From Phycomyces blakesleeanus NRRL 1555(-) (Eukaryota > Mucoromycota > Mucoromycetes > Mucorales > Phycomycetaceae), in NCBI RefSeq assembly GCF_001638985.1, contig NW_017265141.1, positions 427,001-491,000 of the forward strand: DNA of 64,000 bases, in the 5' to 3' direction. The position numbers were made by a program, and so were the translations under genes. Every line of letters starts with the position of its first letter. Positions within the stretch are counted from its first letter, which is position 1. Shown here piece by piece: positions 51,594 to 63,848 of the stretch. The notes below the pieces were generated by a model. It was not told the origin of the DNA. It searched no databases and was given only the letters and a program-made list of their open reading frames with translations.

Positions 51594-52497
51594 TAGGGGG
51601 TACTCAATCGTGAACCTGCGAACAATTGGTGTGGACAGACTAAAAGTTCAAAAAAAGTGCAAAAAAAGGGTAAAACAACTTCATCCAGAACTTAGTCAAT
51701 CAGACTAATTTATGACTGTCCATACCGTTTTTTTTAAAAAAAAGTTCAGAATTAGTTCAAAATACATATTAGATAAAATTGTGCATAATCCCGTCTCTGT
51801 CATTAAGTGAGAACCTTTTATTGCGAGTTTTTCTAGACCTCTCATCATATGGGATATCTTCTCCATAAAAAAATTCTTCTCTTCTCAATCTTAGTGGCAA
51901 TGGAAGACAACTAGCTAATTAGAGTCGATTAAAAAATTTGCCCTTTTTTTGCCCTTTTTTTGAACCTCCAAAAAAAAGGGCAAAAAAGGGGTAAAATTAA
52001 TTAAAACTCTCGCCCAATGATATGACTTAAAGTTTTGCTCTTTTTTTACCCTTTTTTGAACTTTTAGTCTGTCCACACCAAATATTAAAACTACAAAAAC
52101 ATATTATTGGACATAAATTACTTTAGTGATGCGAAAAAGAATTGTACGAATCTATAAGGGGTACTCAAAATAAAAATGTACGGATGTTTCAAATTTATTT
52201 TATTAGTCAATGATCTCAAGGCATGATTGAGGACTGCAGGATGCAAAGCTACGAATTTAATACGATTGGTGTAGACAGACTAAAAGGTTCAAATGGCTCT
52301 GACTGGTTAGGTTATTCTTCCATTGCCACTTGGGTTGAGAAGAAGACCATAATTTTTGATGGAAGAGATGGTACTATGTCCACTTCATTTCTATCTAATA
52401 TGTATTTAAACTAATTTTGAACATCTTTTTTTTTCTTTTGAACTTTTTAGCACGTCCACACTAATTGTTCTTTCGTTTATGATTGAGTACCCTCATA
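51594..52497. mobile_element. Foldback/MITE-like element with about 60-bp terminal inverted repeats
   Basis: The left end GGGGGTACTCAATC (51596) continues through AACAATTGGTGTGGAC and ACTAAAAGTTC. The right end is its inverted copy, ending GATTGAGTACCCTC at 52481-52494, with about four-fifths of positions matching. Inside is a second inverted pair (GGTGTGGACAGACTAAAAGT from 51629, inverted at 52058-52079) and a central hairpin around 51945-51990 with CCCTTTTTTTG arms and a 6-base loop. A further degenerate copy of the GGTGTAGACAGACTAAAAGG segment starts near 52268. No coding capacity is seen. Superfamily and target duplication are unclear. Confidence 0.68.
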
Positions 52498-52582
52498 ACT
52501 TTCTAATAATTTTTAACCTTTTTTTTTAAAAAAAAAAAAAAAAGACAATCCCCACATTTCATACTAGATAAAGAATAAAATA

Positions 52583-52835
52583 CAGTAAAGCACAATTGTA
52601 AGTCGCATGATTCGAGAAAATAAGGTGCATTTTTGGGATAAAATCTTTTCACAGCTTTTTTTATATATTTAAACAAAAAGTTGAGTATGCATTATAAAAA
52701 AAGAATAGTGTCAGAATGTTTAATGGGTTAATAGCCTAAGAGTGGTTTTCTGTGCGGTTTTTTTTGGGGAAAAAAAAGTTGGCTCATAACGGTCAGGAGC
52801 TCTTAAAAATGCGACTTATTTTCTTTGTTTTACTG
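52583..52835. mobile_element. pogo/Tc1-mariner-like MITE, 253 bp
   Basis: The element is flanked on both sides by TA (52581-52582 and 52836-52837). The left end CAGTAAAGCACAATTGTAAG and the inverted right end CAGTAAAACAAAGAAAATAA are similar and both continue into TAAGTCGCAT. CAGTAAA ends with a TA duplication are typical of pogo-type Tc1/mariner elements. There is no open frame. A T/A-rich hairpin (GGTTTTTTTTGGGGAAAAAA) lies inside near 52758-52778. Confidence 0.72.
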
Positions 52836-52837
52836 TA

Positions 52838-55800
52838 TAAATAGCTTAATAGAGCAACCAGAGTGCTACAGCTTATAAACCACATACATGCGTATATATA
52901 AGCAAGGAGTCCATATGTTAAGGAATTATTACAGACCATTATTCTAAACGCATTCTTTTTTAAAGAATCTATAGGAGCCTTTAAAAGTATTCCTTTCTTT
53001 AAATAAAGTATAACTGTAGTTGTGAACATGATATATCACATAGAATGGACATCCAACTACCGTTGGCTGTAATTCGGATAATTAACATAGAGCTGGGTCC
53101 CCACTCCTTTTTCTTTCGCTCTTCATTTCTCTCTCTCTTTTTTTTTTTAAAAAAAATCTCTATGTCTCCCCGCGTTGATCATGTGTAAGAGATTCCTGCC
53201 AAAAAATAACCATTTCCAAACGGATTGGTGTCGCGCCTGGACCGGTAAGTTATGGGCTTAAAGTAGATTACTAGTACACAAAAGAAAATTCCTAGAGTTC
53301 TTCTTACTACATCAAGACTACTTGCTTGTGCGATTCTCATGTTTGTATCTGAATTAATTATGCGTGCGTTTATGTGTGCTTCTTTTACTAGCACAGCTTG
53401 TCAAAAAAAAACTAGATTTTCTCCATAAGGAAATGTGTTTTTTTTATTACATTTTGTTTTTGCTATTAAATAATTTCTTGCTAATTATTATTGAAACGTT
53501 TCCATCCCATATAAGCAATTTTTCGGGGCTATTTTTTTCCCGTTTTTATTTTCGTTTGTACAAAGTGTAATATTTATGAACTTGAATATATATATACATT
53601 AGCGTGAATTAACTAGTATTACATATTTTCAAAAGGCAAAAAAAAGGATTTACTTTTTTTTTATATAGAGTTAATATTTGACATTTATTGAATAGTAAAT
53701 ATATACTTGTTTTTATATATAAATAAAACTTGATTATGATGATGATAATGATGGTCCTTAATCTCACCACCGATACCTGTCGCACCCCATACAATATATA
53801 TATATATATTTTTGGGATAACATTCAAGAACAAAAGAAAAAGGAAAAAGAAAAGATCATTTTGACGTGTTCTTTCCGAGTGGATATAATATTTTACCACA
53901 GACCAAATATAATACCAGACACTTTATAAAACAGCAAAATAATCATTTCAAGCCACAGTAAAACATAACATAGTTGACCATATTTACCTGGTGTTCTTGT
54001 ATCTTTTTTTTTAGACATAAGAAATTATATTTAATTATTTTTATCAATGTTCAAAGAAAGAAAGAAAGAAAGAATTCTCTCTTCCTCTCCTCCTTTTCCC
54101 CTCCCTCTTTCTCTTCCATAAGAACCACAGTTAAGCAGTCTGTCAACCAATTATAATTCTTTATTTTTGATTATCACTATTATAATATATGTATATATAT
54201 ATTCTATCTGCGATTAAAACACATGCATATATAATTATATTTATAAAAGATAATCAAAAGATTCTTGATAGATTTGAAACAAAACTGATTTTGACATAAA
54301 GAACAGATTAGATTTAAATAGTTAAAAAATGAAAAATAAAAAGCAAGTATACACAATGTATAACATTCATAAGCACAGCCACAAGCACAAGCACAAGCAC
54401 AAGCACAAAGAGAGATAAAAGACGGGGTTCGTTTTCTAAATAAAATAAAATAAAAAATGCTGGGTTGGTTTGTGTGTTTCTTTGATATAGATAAGATTGT
54501 TGTAATACACATGTATTAATGGGAGAAATAACTATAAAATAAAATAAAAAGGGAAGGAAGGAAGGGGGGATTCGAATTTGTTACTTTTTCTTTTTTTTTG
54601 GTCATCGAGTGAGATTAGTATTGGTATCTTTGATGTTTGTTAATTGCGAGCACCAAAGCCAAATATCATTAGTATTAATTATTATATTATATTATATTAT
54701 ATAATATAAATATAATGAATTTTATAAATTACATATTTATTTTAGCCTTTAAAAGAATCTTGGAAAGATTATATGATCATTTTATCATTTCTTTAGACTA
54801 GTAATAGATCGGTAAAATAATTTAAGTGATATATAATATCACAAATTGATTGATTTATTGCTATGGTTATTAGTCGCGATTATTATTGTAGTCGTGGCCA
54901 TGGTGTGATTTTTATCTATTTTTTTTTTATTTTTTTTTTATTTAAGATTAATGTTTAAACGTGCGTGCGATCATAAAATAAAATAAAATAAATAAAGGCA
55001 GGAAGGAAATCTATAGAGTGGTCTGATTGTGCACAGTAAGAGACTTCAAAATCGGATACACAAAGAAGTTTGCTTGGTTCATTGTTCCCAACAAAGTTCT
55101 GTGTGTGTATCAATCCGTGCCATTTGTTTATTATACAAAAAGATATATATATATATATATATATATACCACATGATATGTGTGTATATATACTGGGTAAT
55201 TTTTGAAACAACCTACATTTCTACAAGGTGTTTTAAAGAAAAAGAAAAAAAAAAGAGAGAGTATCATAGCAACAAAAATAATTAAAGACCCCACCGTGAG
55301 GCCCCGACCCCGTTACACTCAATATGGGCGGAATAATAAAAAAAAATATAAAGGCCTAGACATGTAATCAATCAATCAATCGATCAATGAATGAATGAAA
55401 TATAAGAAGACTTGCATATATTGAAGTGATTTTCCTCTGTGGCGTAATGCTTATATATATGTATATATTTTGAAGGTTCATGTCAAACTGTGACTGATTG
55501 ATTAAAAGCTAAAACAATAATAGAAAATATTCTTGATTTGCACCAATAAATCGTAGTAATGATAAAAAGTACAAAGAAGGTCCTTTGCATATTATTATAA
55601 TTATGATTATTGTCACCTTTTTTTTATATATTTTATTTTATAGAAAATATTAATAGTAATGATCTCTTTTCTATAATTCTTTATAGAACAAAAATCTCTT
55701 TCACTGCCCCCTCCCTTTTTTTTTTTCAAAATCACCATTACCAATTATTATTACCATTATCATTATTGTCATTTCCCCCTCTCTCTATCTCTCTCCTCCT

Positions 55801-56139
55801 TCTCCTTATATATATATCTTTCTTTCTTTTCCCCCCTGCAGATACATAGTAGATATAGATATAAAAATACATATGCTTTATTTCATTCTTTCCTTCTTTC
55901 TTTCATTGGCCAGAGCAGAATCACAGGATATGATAGAGTTAAAAGAAGAAGATTATTATTGTTGTTATCAAAAGAAACAAAATAAATAATTATATATATA
56001 TATGTATATATTTTAAAAAAAATTGAAAGAAAACAAGGATATATGTATGATAACTGTGAATTGAATTGAATTGAATGCATGAATTGAATGGGATAAATAT
56101 GGGAGGGGGGATGTATTTGGTGAATTACATAGAAATGCC

Positions 56140-56176
<37 letters not shown>

Positions 56177-56720
56177 GTAGAGAGGAGGGAAGAGGAGTTG
56201 GAGTTGAAAAGATAGAAGGAGAAAAAGAAAAGGTGTATATTTTGTACAAAGAGAGAGATGGGTAGATAAGTAGATAGATAGAAAGGGTGGTGATGTCAGT
56301 AGGAATACCAAATAGGCATAGAATGGATTGTTGTAAATGTGAGTGTTGATGTATGTATGTATGTGTGTATGTATGTGAGTGTGTGTGTTATGCGTAGATT
56401 GTATCTTTCCTTTTCTTCTTCTTATTTTTGGTTTAAAACAAAGAAAATCAAATAGAGAGAGAGAGATAGACTGCGTGCCTTGACTTGGTAAAGTTGTTGA
56501 CAGACAATATAAATAATAAAATATTGAACAAGCAAAAAGACAGGCAGGCAAGCAAAAAAACATCGGTCAGTTAGTTGGTCAGTTGGTCGGTCGATCGGTG
56601 AGGTGAGGTGAGGTGAGGTGATGTGATGTGAGATAATATGAGGTGAGTTTGAGATCATCAAGGCGTTCTTGGTAGTCCGGTTTGAAGAAGAGAAGATATG
56701 ATGCTGTTGTTCTTGTTATT
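52838..56720. other. Gene-poor region, 3.9 kb
   Basis: AT-rich spacer right of the accessory block. It contains an 11-T/8-A run at 53138-53156, AAAG units at 54054-54074, a CACAAG-type array at about 54380-54408, ATAAA runs, TA runs at 55143-55166 and 56140-56164, and AGGTG units at 56598-56622. Frames on both strands are low complexity. No gene is supported. Confidence 0.5.
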
Positions 56721-57093
56721 TTAGGTGTAGATTTCGCATGAGACAAAGAGACGGGGTGGTTCGTCCCTGTCATCGTCTCGCTTTTCTCCAGCTGCTCGTT
56801 CGGCAAGCATGCGTTCCATTTCTCGACGCCACTGTGATTTCATGGTAAGGAGTTCGACCATGTCTTTGTAGGTGAGTTTTGCAACCTCTTGTGCAGTTCG
56901 ATCTAAACAAGCAAATTTGTTATTAATATTAATATTAATATTAATGTTAATTTGATTTGATTTGATTTGATTTGATTTTAATTGCATTGAAATTAAGATT
57001 TATATATAAAATAAATAAAGGCTTACCATATTCATCATTGTCAAAAGTATTAACAAACTTTACGTCGCATGAAAATTGAACTCGTTTAGTCAT
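56721..57093 (-). CDS. Small conserved-looking protein with PP1-type RVxF motif
   Basis: Two exons, 57093-57027 and 56902-56721, join in phase (GTAAGC donor, TTTAG acceptor) to 82 residues. It starts MTKRVQFSCDVKFVNTFDND, where KRVQF fits the RVxF docking motif for protein phosphatase 1. The rest reads EYDRTAQEVAKLTYKDMVEL and a basic helix WRREMERMLAERAAGEKRDD. The balanced composition and clean splice sites stand out from the surrounding spacer. I recall similar short fungal proteins with an N-terminal [KR]VxF and an EYDR block, but cannot name a family. A regulatory or targeting role for PP1 is inference from one motif. Confidence 0.68.
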
Positions 57094-60000
57094 TTTTTTT
57101 TTTGGATTGAAAAAGGTTAAGCGAATGAATTAAGGAAGGAAAATTATATATTTATGTTTGTAAAAGAAGTATAATGTTTTCTTGTATTGTGTGTTGTGCG
57201 TATAATATAAGTATTCAAAAATACACAAGAAAATAAGAAAGGAAAAAGAAAAAAAAAAAAAAGTGAAAAAAATATGTCTCCCTTTTATAAGAGATTCATT
57301 CCGCGGAAGAGTTTTGTACTAAAATTGGGAACCTCGTTTCGTCCGTGCCAACAGGGAAGTCACTTGCCCCGCCGCTGCCCTTCTTGTGCTGCGGGACTTA
57401 CTGAACAAATTCCATTTTGAGCATCGTATCACGTCTTTTTTCTTTTCTTTATATAAATATTTCTTATATAAAGAAATAGCGAAATAAAAGGTTGTACTGC
57501 CTATATATAAATATTGAGACATGGCTTATACATTACAATGGGCCATAACTATCATTTGTCTGCGCCATGTCGCACCATGCATTTTCTACGCTAGTATAAT
57601 TTCTCATTTGCCATTTATTGTTGTTATTGTTGTTGTTGTTTTGTAGCTGTTTTGTGGCTGTTAAATATAGTACATTGATATATAGATACATAGAAATATA
57701 GAGTCAAAACAACAGGACATATAAAGAAATATACAAGTCAAAAAAAAAGGGGGGAAAATAAATAAAGATAGATAGATAGATAGATAGAAATGAGGGGTGT
57801 ATTTGTGTGTTTTATTTGTATGTATATAGAGGGGGGAAGGGTGATGTGCGTAGATATGTACGTATATGTGTTGATGTATTGATGCGTGTATGTGGGGCGC
57901 TTTGTACATATTGCATAAAGAATACCAGCAAAAGGGTTCTAGACAATATCCAAATATGCTACACTTATAATAAATCTACGGTACAGTACATAATAGTATG
58001 GTAGTATCACTATTAACTACGCACATGTAATATTTGATATTAATTTTAGTGTATAATGGTAATAATACAGATCAATTAGCAAGTAAAGACAGCTAAAAAA
58101 AAAAGGGCCTTGTAATTTTATTTTGATTTTGATATTTTCTTATATAAAATGCTTATATCACCAAGGATAATATATAAATTGTTTCTGCTTCTTCTTATTT
58201 TGCAAGTCATGAATTTAGCATCGCAATATTTTGTGTACAAAAAAGATATATTGCGATTGCACAAAACTAAGATTTATATGTCTTCTTTAATTCTTATCAA
58301 CACGTGCTGAGTTGAATCTTTTTTTTTTTTGTTCTTCTTCTTTTTCTTTATATAAATATAAATATACATTTTGATTTATCACCCTAGTACCCATCATGCA
58401 ACTATTTATTTATTTATTTATATAATTTCTATTTATATATATATATCTGTCAAGGCCAAGTAAAGAGAAAGTAGGATTTTGTATCATATATAAAAGCAAT
58501 CCAATTTCTTCACTTTTATTCTTGCTATTCAAAAAAAAAAAGAGAAGTACATTTGACTGGTTTATTAACAGAAATATATATATATATATATATATAAATC
58601 AGTTTCAATTCAATTCAATTCAATTAAATAATTAGAAATATTAATAATACAATCGATTGGTAGGAAATAGGTAATAGGTAATGTAAATAAGTACATATGC
58701 ATACATGTCTTTTATATATATAACGATGATAATAATAATATTTGCTATAACTTGTAATCTTACACATCAATGAACGTGCCTCGGAGTATTTCTTGGTCTC
58801 AACACGATCAAAAAATATATTTTGTTTTTTTTTTTTTAAAAAAAAAAACGAGTATAAATGAATAAATTGGATAAATGTAATTGTAATTGTAAATTCAAAT
58901 TCAAATGTAAATGGTTTTTATAAAGTATGTCTTTTTTTTTGTTGAGAATTGAAGGATTGAAATGCACAGACCTCTTTTTATTTTATTTTATATACTTCTT
59001 TAATGAATGTGAACTATTAAAGACCAATTGGCTAAATGATGAAATGGTAATTATAGTGACCATAGTAAAATATATATATATATATATTATAGTGCTATGG
59101 TGCTATGGTGATATGGGTGCTATAATGCCATGGTGATATATGGAAATAGGAATACAGTAAAATAGTAATCTACTATCTCTTATCGATCAAATCTATAGAT
59201 TATTAAAAGTGACACAAAAATTGGTACGTAGCTAGGTAGGTTACTCTGGCCATTAAAAAAATATAAAATGTGTGTGAGAATAATAATCATCATAAAAGAA
59301 AGAAAGAAAGAAAAAACCAAATGGACTTGGAAGTGGAGAATAAATTTTTTTGTTTTTTCTTTAAAAGAAATTATATAAGACATTAAGAAGAGATTTGACT
59401 GTCGCCATTTTATAACAGAATTAAAACCATAAACCATAATATAAATAAATAAAAAAAAGGGAAAAAAAAAGAGAGAGAGAAAGAGAGGAGGCGTGGGGAA
59501 TGTTTACACAAACTCTCTGATTGGATAATAAAAATATATATATATATATATACACTTTGTAATCGGCCTGCTCACCATTTTAAGCATAAGGGCGTGATGT
59601 TACTAAAAACAACACTTTATATATATACTTTTTTTTTTGTCTTTGTTTTGTATGGAATCTATTGGATTTCATTGGTTGAAATCATATAGAAGGAAATAAG
59701 AGAAAAAGATATTGATTTAATTTCTAAAAATATACATATTCTCTAGAATTGCATCAGATCTTGTTTATTTTTGCATCTCTAATTTAATTTTTATTGATTT
59801 TGAAAAATCAAAATAAATGCGCAAATTTCCTTTTTTGTTTTTAATACACAAAAATATTTTGAAACATGGATTTTTATTTTTATTTTTATTTTGTCCTTGT
59901 AATTTAAAGCGCAGTTTTTATAAGAGTTTCTTTTTTTTCTTGGAACAAAAAAGAAAAGAAAATGATAGAAACTAAAGCATCTGTGACTCGTTGTTTCAAA

Positions 60001-60513
60001 CACGCAAACCACAGCAAGAAGAAGCAATATGTTTTTTACTGGTAAAACTGATTGATTGGGTGGTGATCTTTGATAATCAACATCAATAACACATGTTTAT
60101 ATATATATATATTGCCCAATCAGATTTCACATTCATTAGTTTTACTACTATTCATTACTCTAATTTCAAAATTTTTATCCATGTCTTTCTAATATGATAT
60201 TTATGTAGATGGACCAGTAGATCTAAAATAACAATGAGTTGTTTTTTTCTTTAACTTTCTAGTTCAATCTACCTTGATTTCATTGCGCAATTTTTGAATC
60301 TGATATTCAATCTGACATTCAAATGTGTCTTCTTTTTCTTTTTTTGCTGCGTAACAAAATAAAATTTAGCAGGACAAATAGTAGTATAAAGATACATTTC
60401 TTTGTTTTTCTTTTCTTTTCTTTTCTACTTCTTCTTTCCTTTATTCCTTGTTTGTTTGCTTCTTCTTCTTCTTGTTTATATTTCTCCATCTATTCACTTA
60501 TCAAACAATAAAA
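57094..60513. other. Gene-poor region, 3.4 kb
   Basis: AT-rich spacer with microsatellites (GATA at 57770-57788, TA at 58576-58594 and 59071-59087, TTCAA near 58609-58625) and a 13-T/11-A run at 58825-58848. A GC-rich patch at about 57300-57420 stands out. The segment before 60514 is a pyrimidine leader of TTTTC and CTT units. No gene is supported. Confidence 0.5.
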
Positions 60514-61339
60514 ATGGATCTTTCTTGGTGTATCATCTGTGACAACCGTGTTGAAGACAATATGGTAAGTTTCGTCTAATATTATATCTCATTTCATTTC
60601 ATTATCTTGCATTGCATTGTCTTGCATTGTCTTGCATTGTAACCATATAAAAGAGAGAGAGAGAGAGAATATAAAGTCTTGAGAAATAAGATGATCTCAA
60701 AAGTGATTACAAAATCGATCTCATGCGATCAATCATCTCAACAAAGAAAATTTGTGATGATCTAGATCTCCAAAATCACAAAAAATAATAATTTAGAGAT
60801 CATCTGATCATCATCTTTAATCTGAAGTTTTTTTTTTTTTTTAAAATTTCAATTTCTAATCAAAAAATATATATTTTTTATTTTATTTTTAATAGTCTGA
60901 ACAATCATCTCTTTACTGCTCTGCTGCTTGTCGTGTAAATGATCAGTCAAGTCAACAACAGCAACAGCAACAGCAGCACCAAATGTTCTCTACATCACCA
61001 ACAACAACAGCAGCATTATCCTTATCATCCCTGTCATTATCCTCAAGATCCCAGCCATTAAAATCTTCATCAACGACAACAAGCAACAATATCAAAAATA
61101 CCATCTTTACAAACCGGTCCATTCTCAAACCATCAAAGACCACAACTGCAGCCTCCGCCGCAGCTGCCCTTCAATTGTTGCGAAACAAGCGAGCTCCTTC
61201 CTCCAATGCCTATCCCTGGGTTCCGCTCTACCGCCGTCGTCATGGTGTCCTGGTTGCTCGCCGCTGTCAACCTGTCGTAGCTGGTTCTCCAGTTGTCGCC
61301 AGTGCTCACTTTAATGCCAGACCATCTATGGTACTTTAA
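60514..61339 (+). CDS. Ecl1-family (chronological lifespan extender) small zinc-motif protein
   Basis: Two exons, 60514-60564 and 60896-61339, join at phase 0 (GTAAGT, AATAG) to 164 residues. The N-terminus MDLSWCIICDNRVED followed by SSLYCSAACR gives Cys6-x2-Cys9 and Cys25-x3-Cys29, the signature of Ecl1-type proteins (S. pombe Ecl1 begins similarly). A CAG-repeat Gln tract, a long Ser/Thr-rich middle and a basic end (YRRRHGVLVARR) follow. Ecl1 proteins respond to zinc, sulfur or nitrogen limitation and prolong stationary-phase survival in fission yeast. The role here is inferred from the cysteine motif. The 331-base intron carries a T15 run. Confidence 0.75.
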
Positions 61340-62233
61340 GGACCAAAACAACAACAACAAAAACAAAAAACGTTGAATTCAATTCAATTTCATTTCATTT
61401 CATTTTACTCACAAAACATACAACATACAAAAAAAAATTCCTTTATTTTTTTTATTTTTTATTTTTTATTTTTTTCTCTAAAAAAACAAAAAAACAAAAA
61501 AAAAAATCAAATTACACACATATATATTTAGCTTATATATAAATGGGGATGACTGTAAATAGCAAACACAAATTACATATTATTTTACTTTACTTTATTT
61601 TATTTTATTATTTTTCATTCAAAAACAAGCAAATTTACATACCCATTTTCCCTTTTACTTTCAAACCAAAAAACTCAAAACCTCAACTCAACTCAACTCA
61701 ACTCAACTCAATAAAAACATTTTTATTTATTTATTTATTTATTTATTTTAATAAATGTATATAATATATATATATAATATATACATACAAAAAATCAAAT
61801 CATTCATTGCCTGCCTGCCTGCCTGCCTGCCATTATTTTCTTTTTGTTACACCTTTTATGCAAAAATATATATATATATATATATTATATATATTAAACA
61901 TTTCTCATCTAATCTTGTCTTGATTTTTGAATATATAAAAAAAAAAAAAAAATCGTGTCCGTCATGTTTTGGATTGTATTCTTTAATATTATCTATTAAA
62001 CGTATAAAGTGTATCAAAATGTACCATATATATTTATATATTCTGTTGATAAAATTTCAACCAAAATAATAATTTTATATTAAATCTAAATCATTTTTTA
62101 TTTTTTATTTTATTTTTTATTTTTTGTAGATACATATTACTTAATTAAATACTTGATTTTAATATACATAGTAGGTATCTACATTGTCTATATAGATAGA
62201 TAGACGTGCGTATGTGTTATGCATAGTTTTGCT
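61340..62233. other. Convergent intergenic region
   Basis: 894 bases between the Ecl1-like and TIM13 stop codons. It holds AACTC units at 61684-61710, TTTA units at 61722-61750, TGCC units at 61808-61832 and TA runs. No gene is visible. Confidence 0.55.
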
Positions 62234-62937
62234 TTACATGCCACCTCCCATCTGGTTCTGAGACTCGCGCTGGAGTCTGGAAACGTAGGAACGAGACACA
62301 ACGTTCCATGCCTCCATGTAACGGTCCATGCACTTTGACAAGCAAGCCTGCTCACTGCTCTCAAGACGAGCTCCTGGCTTAGGAACGCACTTGAGGTAGC
62401 ACTTTTCATTGATTTTCTGTATAATCATTATATATTAATATATTTGACATTTGACATTTGACATTTGATTTTAGATATTTTATATCTGAATTCACGTTTT
62501 TTTTTTTAAAAATAATAATAATAAGAATATTTAAATTGTAATTGATATGTATATGTAATTCTCTCTTTCCATTTTCCTTTATATATATATACATACACCC
62601 ATGCACCATTCTATTCCATTTCCTTTCGTTCCATTTCTCTTATGTATACCTATACACATTTATAGAAATTATCTATACTCACGTTAATCAACTCCTGGGC
62701 ATTAGCAAGGGCAAGCTCGCTACGGACCTGGTCCATGACCTCCTGCTTCTTGCTGCTCTGTTAAAAACAAAACAAACAAAAAATAACGGTTTAAAATTCT
62801 TGTTCTTTCGTTCTTTCGTTCATTTTTTTTTTGATGTCGTTTCTCTCATTGCATAGTGCGTAATGTATGTTGTGTAGTTTGTAGTTTGTAGTGTGACTTA
62901 CAGAGTCACCACCTTGGTTGTATCCGGAATAGTCCAT
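62234..62937 (-). CDS. TIM13: Small Tim chaperone, Tim13-like
   Basis: Three exons, 62937-62902, 62757-62683 and 62416-62234, join at phase 0 to 97 residues. It carries the twin CX3C motif: Cys43-YLK-Cys47 and Cys62-LSK-Cys66, separated by 14 residues, preceded by VRSELALANAQELINKINEK and followed by MDRYMEAWNVVSR. The start MDYSGYNQGGDS is short and Gly/Ser-rich with no presequence. Small Tims assemble as hexamers (Tim8-Tim13 or Tim9-Tim10) that carry hydrophobic precursors across the intermembrane space. The LANAQELI segment favours Tim13 over Tim8, 9 or 10. Import depends on Mia40, encoded at 47889-48720. Confidence 0.9.
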
Positions 62938-63848
62938 ATTGAGTCAAAAAAAAATATGTGTATATAAGAGAGGAAAGCTATAAATGATAGACTTTGCACT
63001 TTCAAATTAAAAAAAAAAAAAAAGTCCCCCCCCCTTCCTTTCATCTCATAAACCCCCAGCTTAGTTTGTTATTGCAAGCCACCCTTTTGTGCTTTGACGT
63101 CAAGTTGGATTTGAACAGTCACGTACTAGCATCTCTTTCTCTCTCCTATATATATATATATGAATGCTACGATTTTCTATTGTTCAACATTATAATAAAA
63201 ATATACTACTACTATTGCTTTTGTTGCTTTTGCTGCTGCTAATAAAACTTGTATATTTTCTCCCTCTCTTCCTCTCTTCCTCCCTCTTTATTATTAACCT
63301 TTTGTCCTCCTCACTCTCTATCTCTATCTCTTCATTTTAATAATTTATATACTATTATTAATATATGATAGAATAGAATCTAAGCAGCAAACATGTAGCA
63401 AAATAATGCAAGATTGATAGGATTATTATAGCTTTTATAAATCATTTCTTTTTTTTAAAAAAAAAAAATGCCATACACTATATATCTAAATATATAAGAG
63501 AGAAATTATACAAAGAATTGGCTACCTTTGTCTGTTTGTCTTTAATATGTGCACATAATATATAATCTGTGTATGTGTATGAACAATGTATATATCTCTT
63601 TGAAAATAATAAACAAATATAAATTTTATATATAAGAATAAGAATAAGAGTATAATTATTTTTTATAATCATCAACTTTAACCTCAACTTCCTCTCCTTA
63701 ACTCTGTGTTGTACAATAAATAAATAAATAAATAAATAAATAAAATAATAAAAAAGAAGAAGAAGAATATACACATATATACATAATAACTAACTAACAA
63801 ACAAACAAATAAATAAAGACGAAGACGAAGACGAAGAAGAAAACGAAG
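62938..63848. other. Intergenic region, TIM13 promoter side
   Basis: 911 bases between the divergent TIM13 gene and the frame at the right edge. It includes a run of about 10 C at 63026-63035, TA runs, CTCTTC tracts at 63265-63300, an 8-T/12-A run at 63449-63468, an AAAT array at 63716-63745, and GAAGAC units at 63819-63848 leading into the next ATG. No gene is visible. Confidence 0.5.

Noticed and set aside
55883..56563. 226-codon minus-strand frame
   Set aside because: It consists of translated CA/TA and CT repeats, with no protein-like segment.
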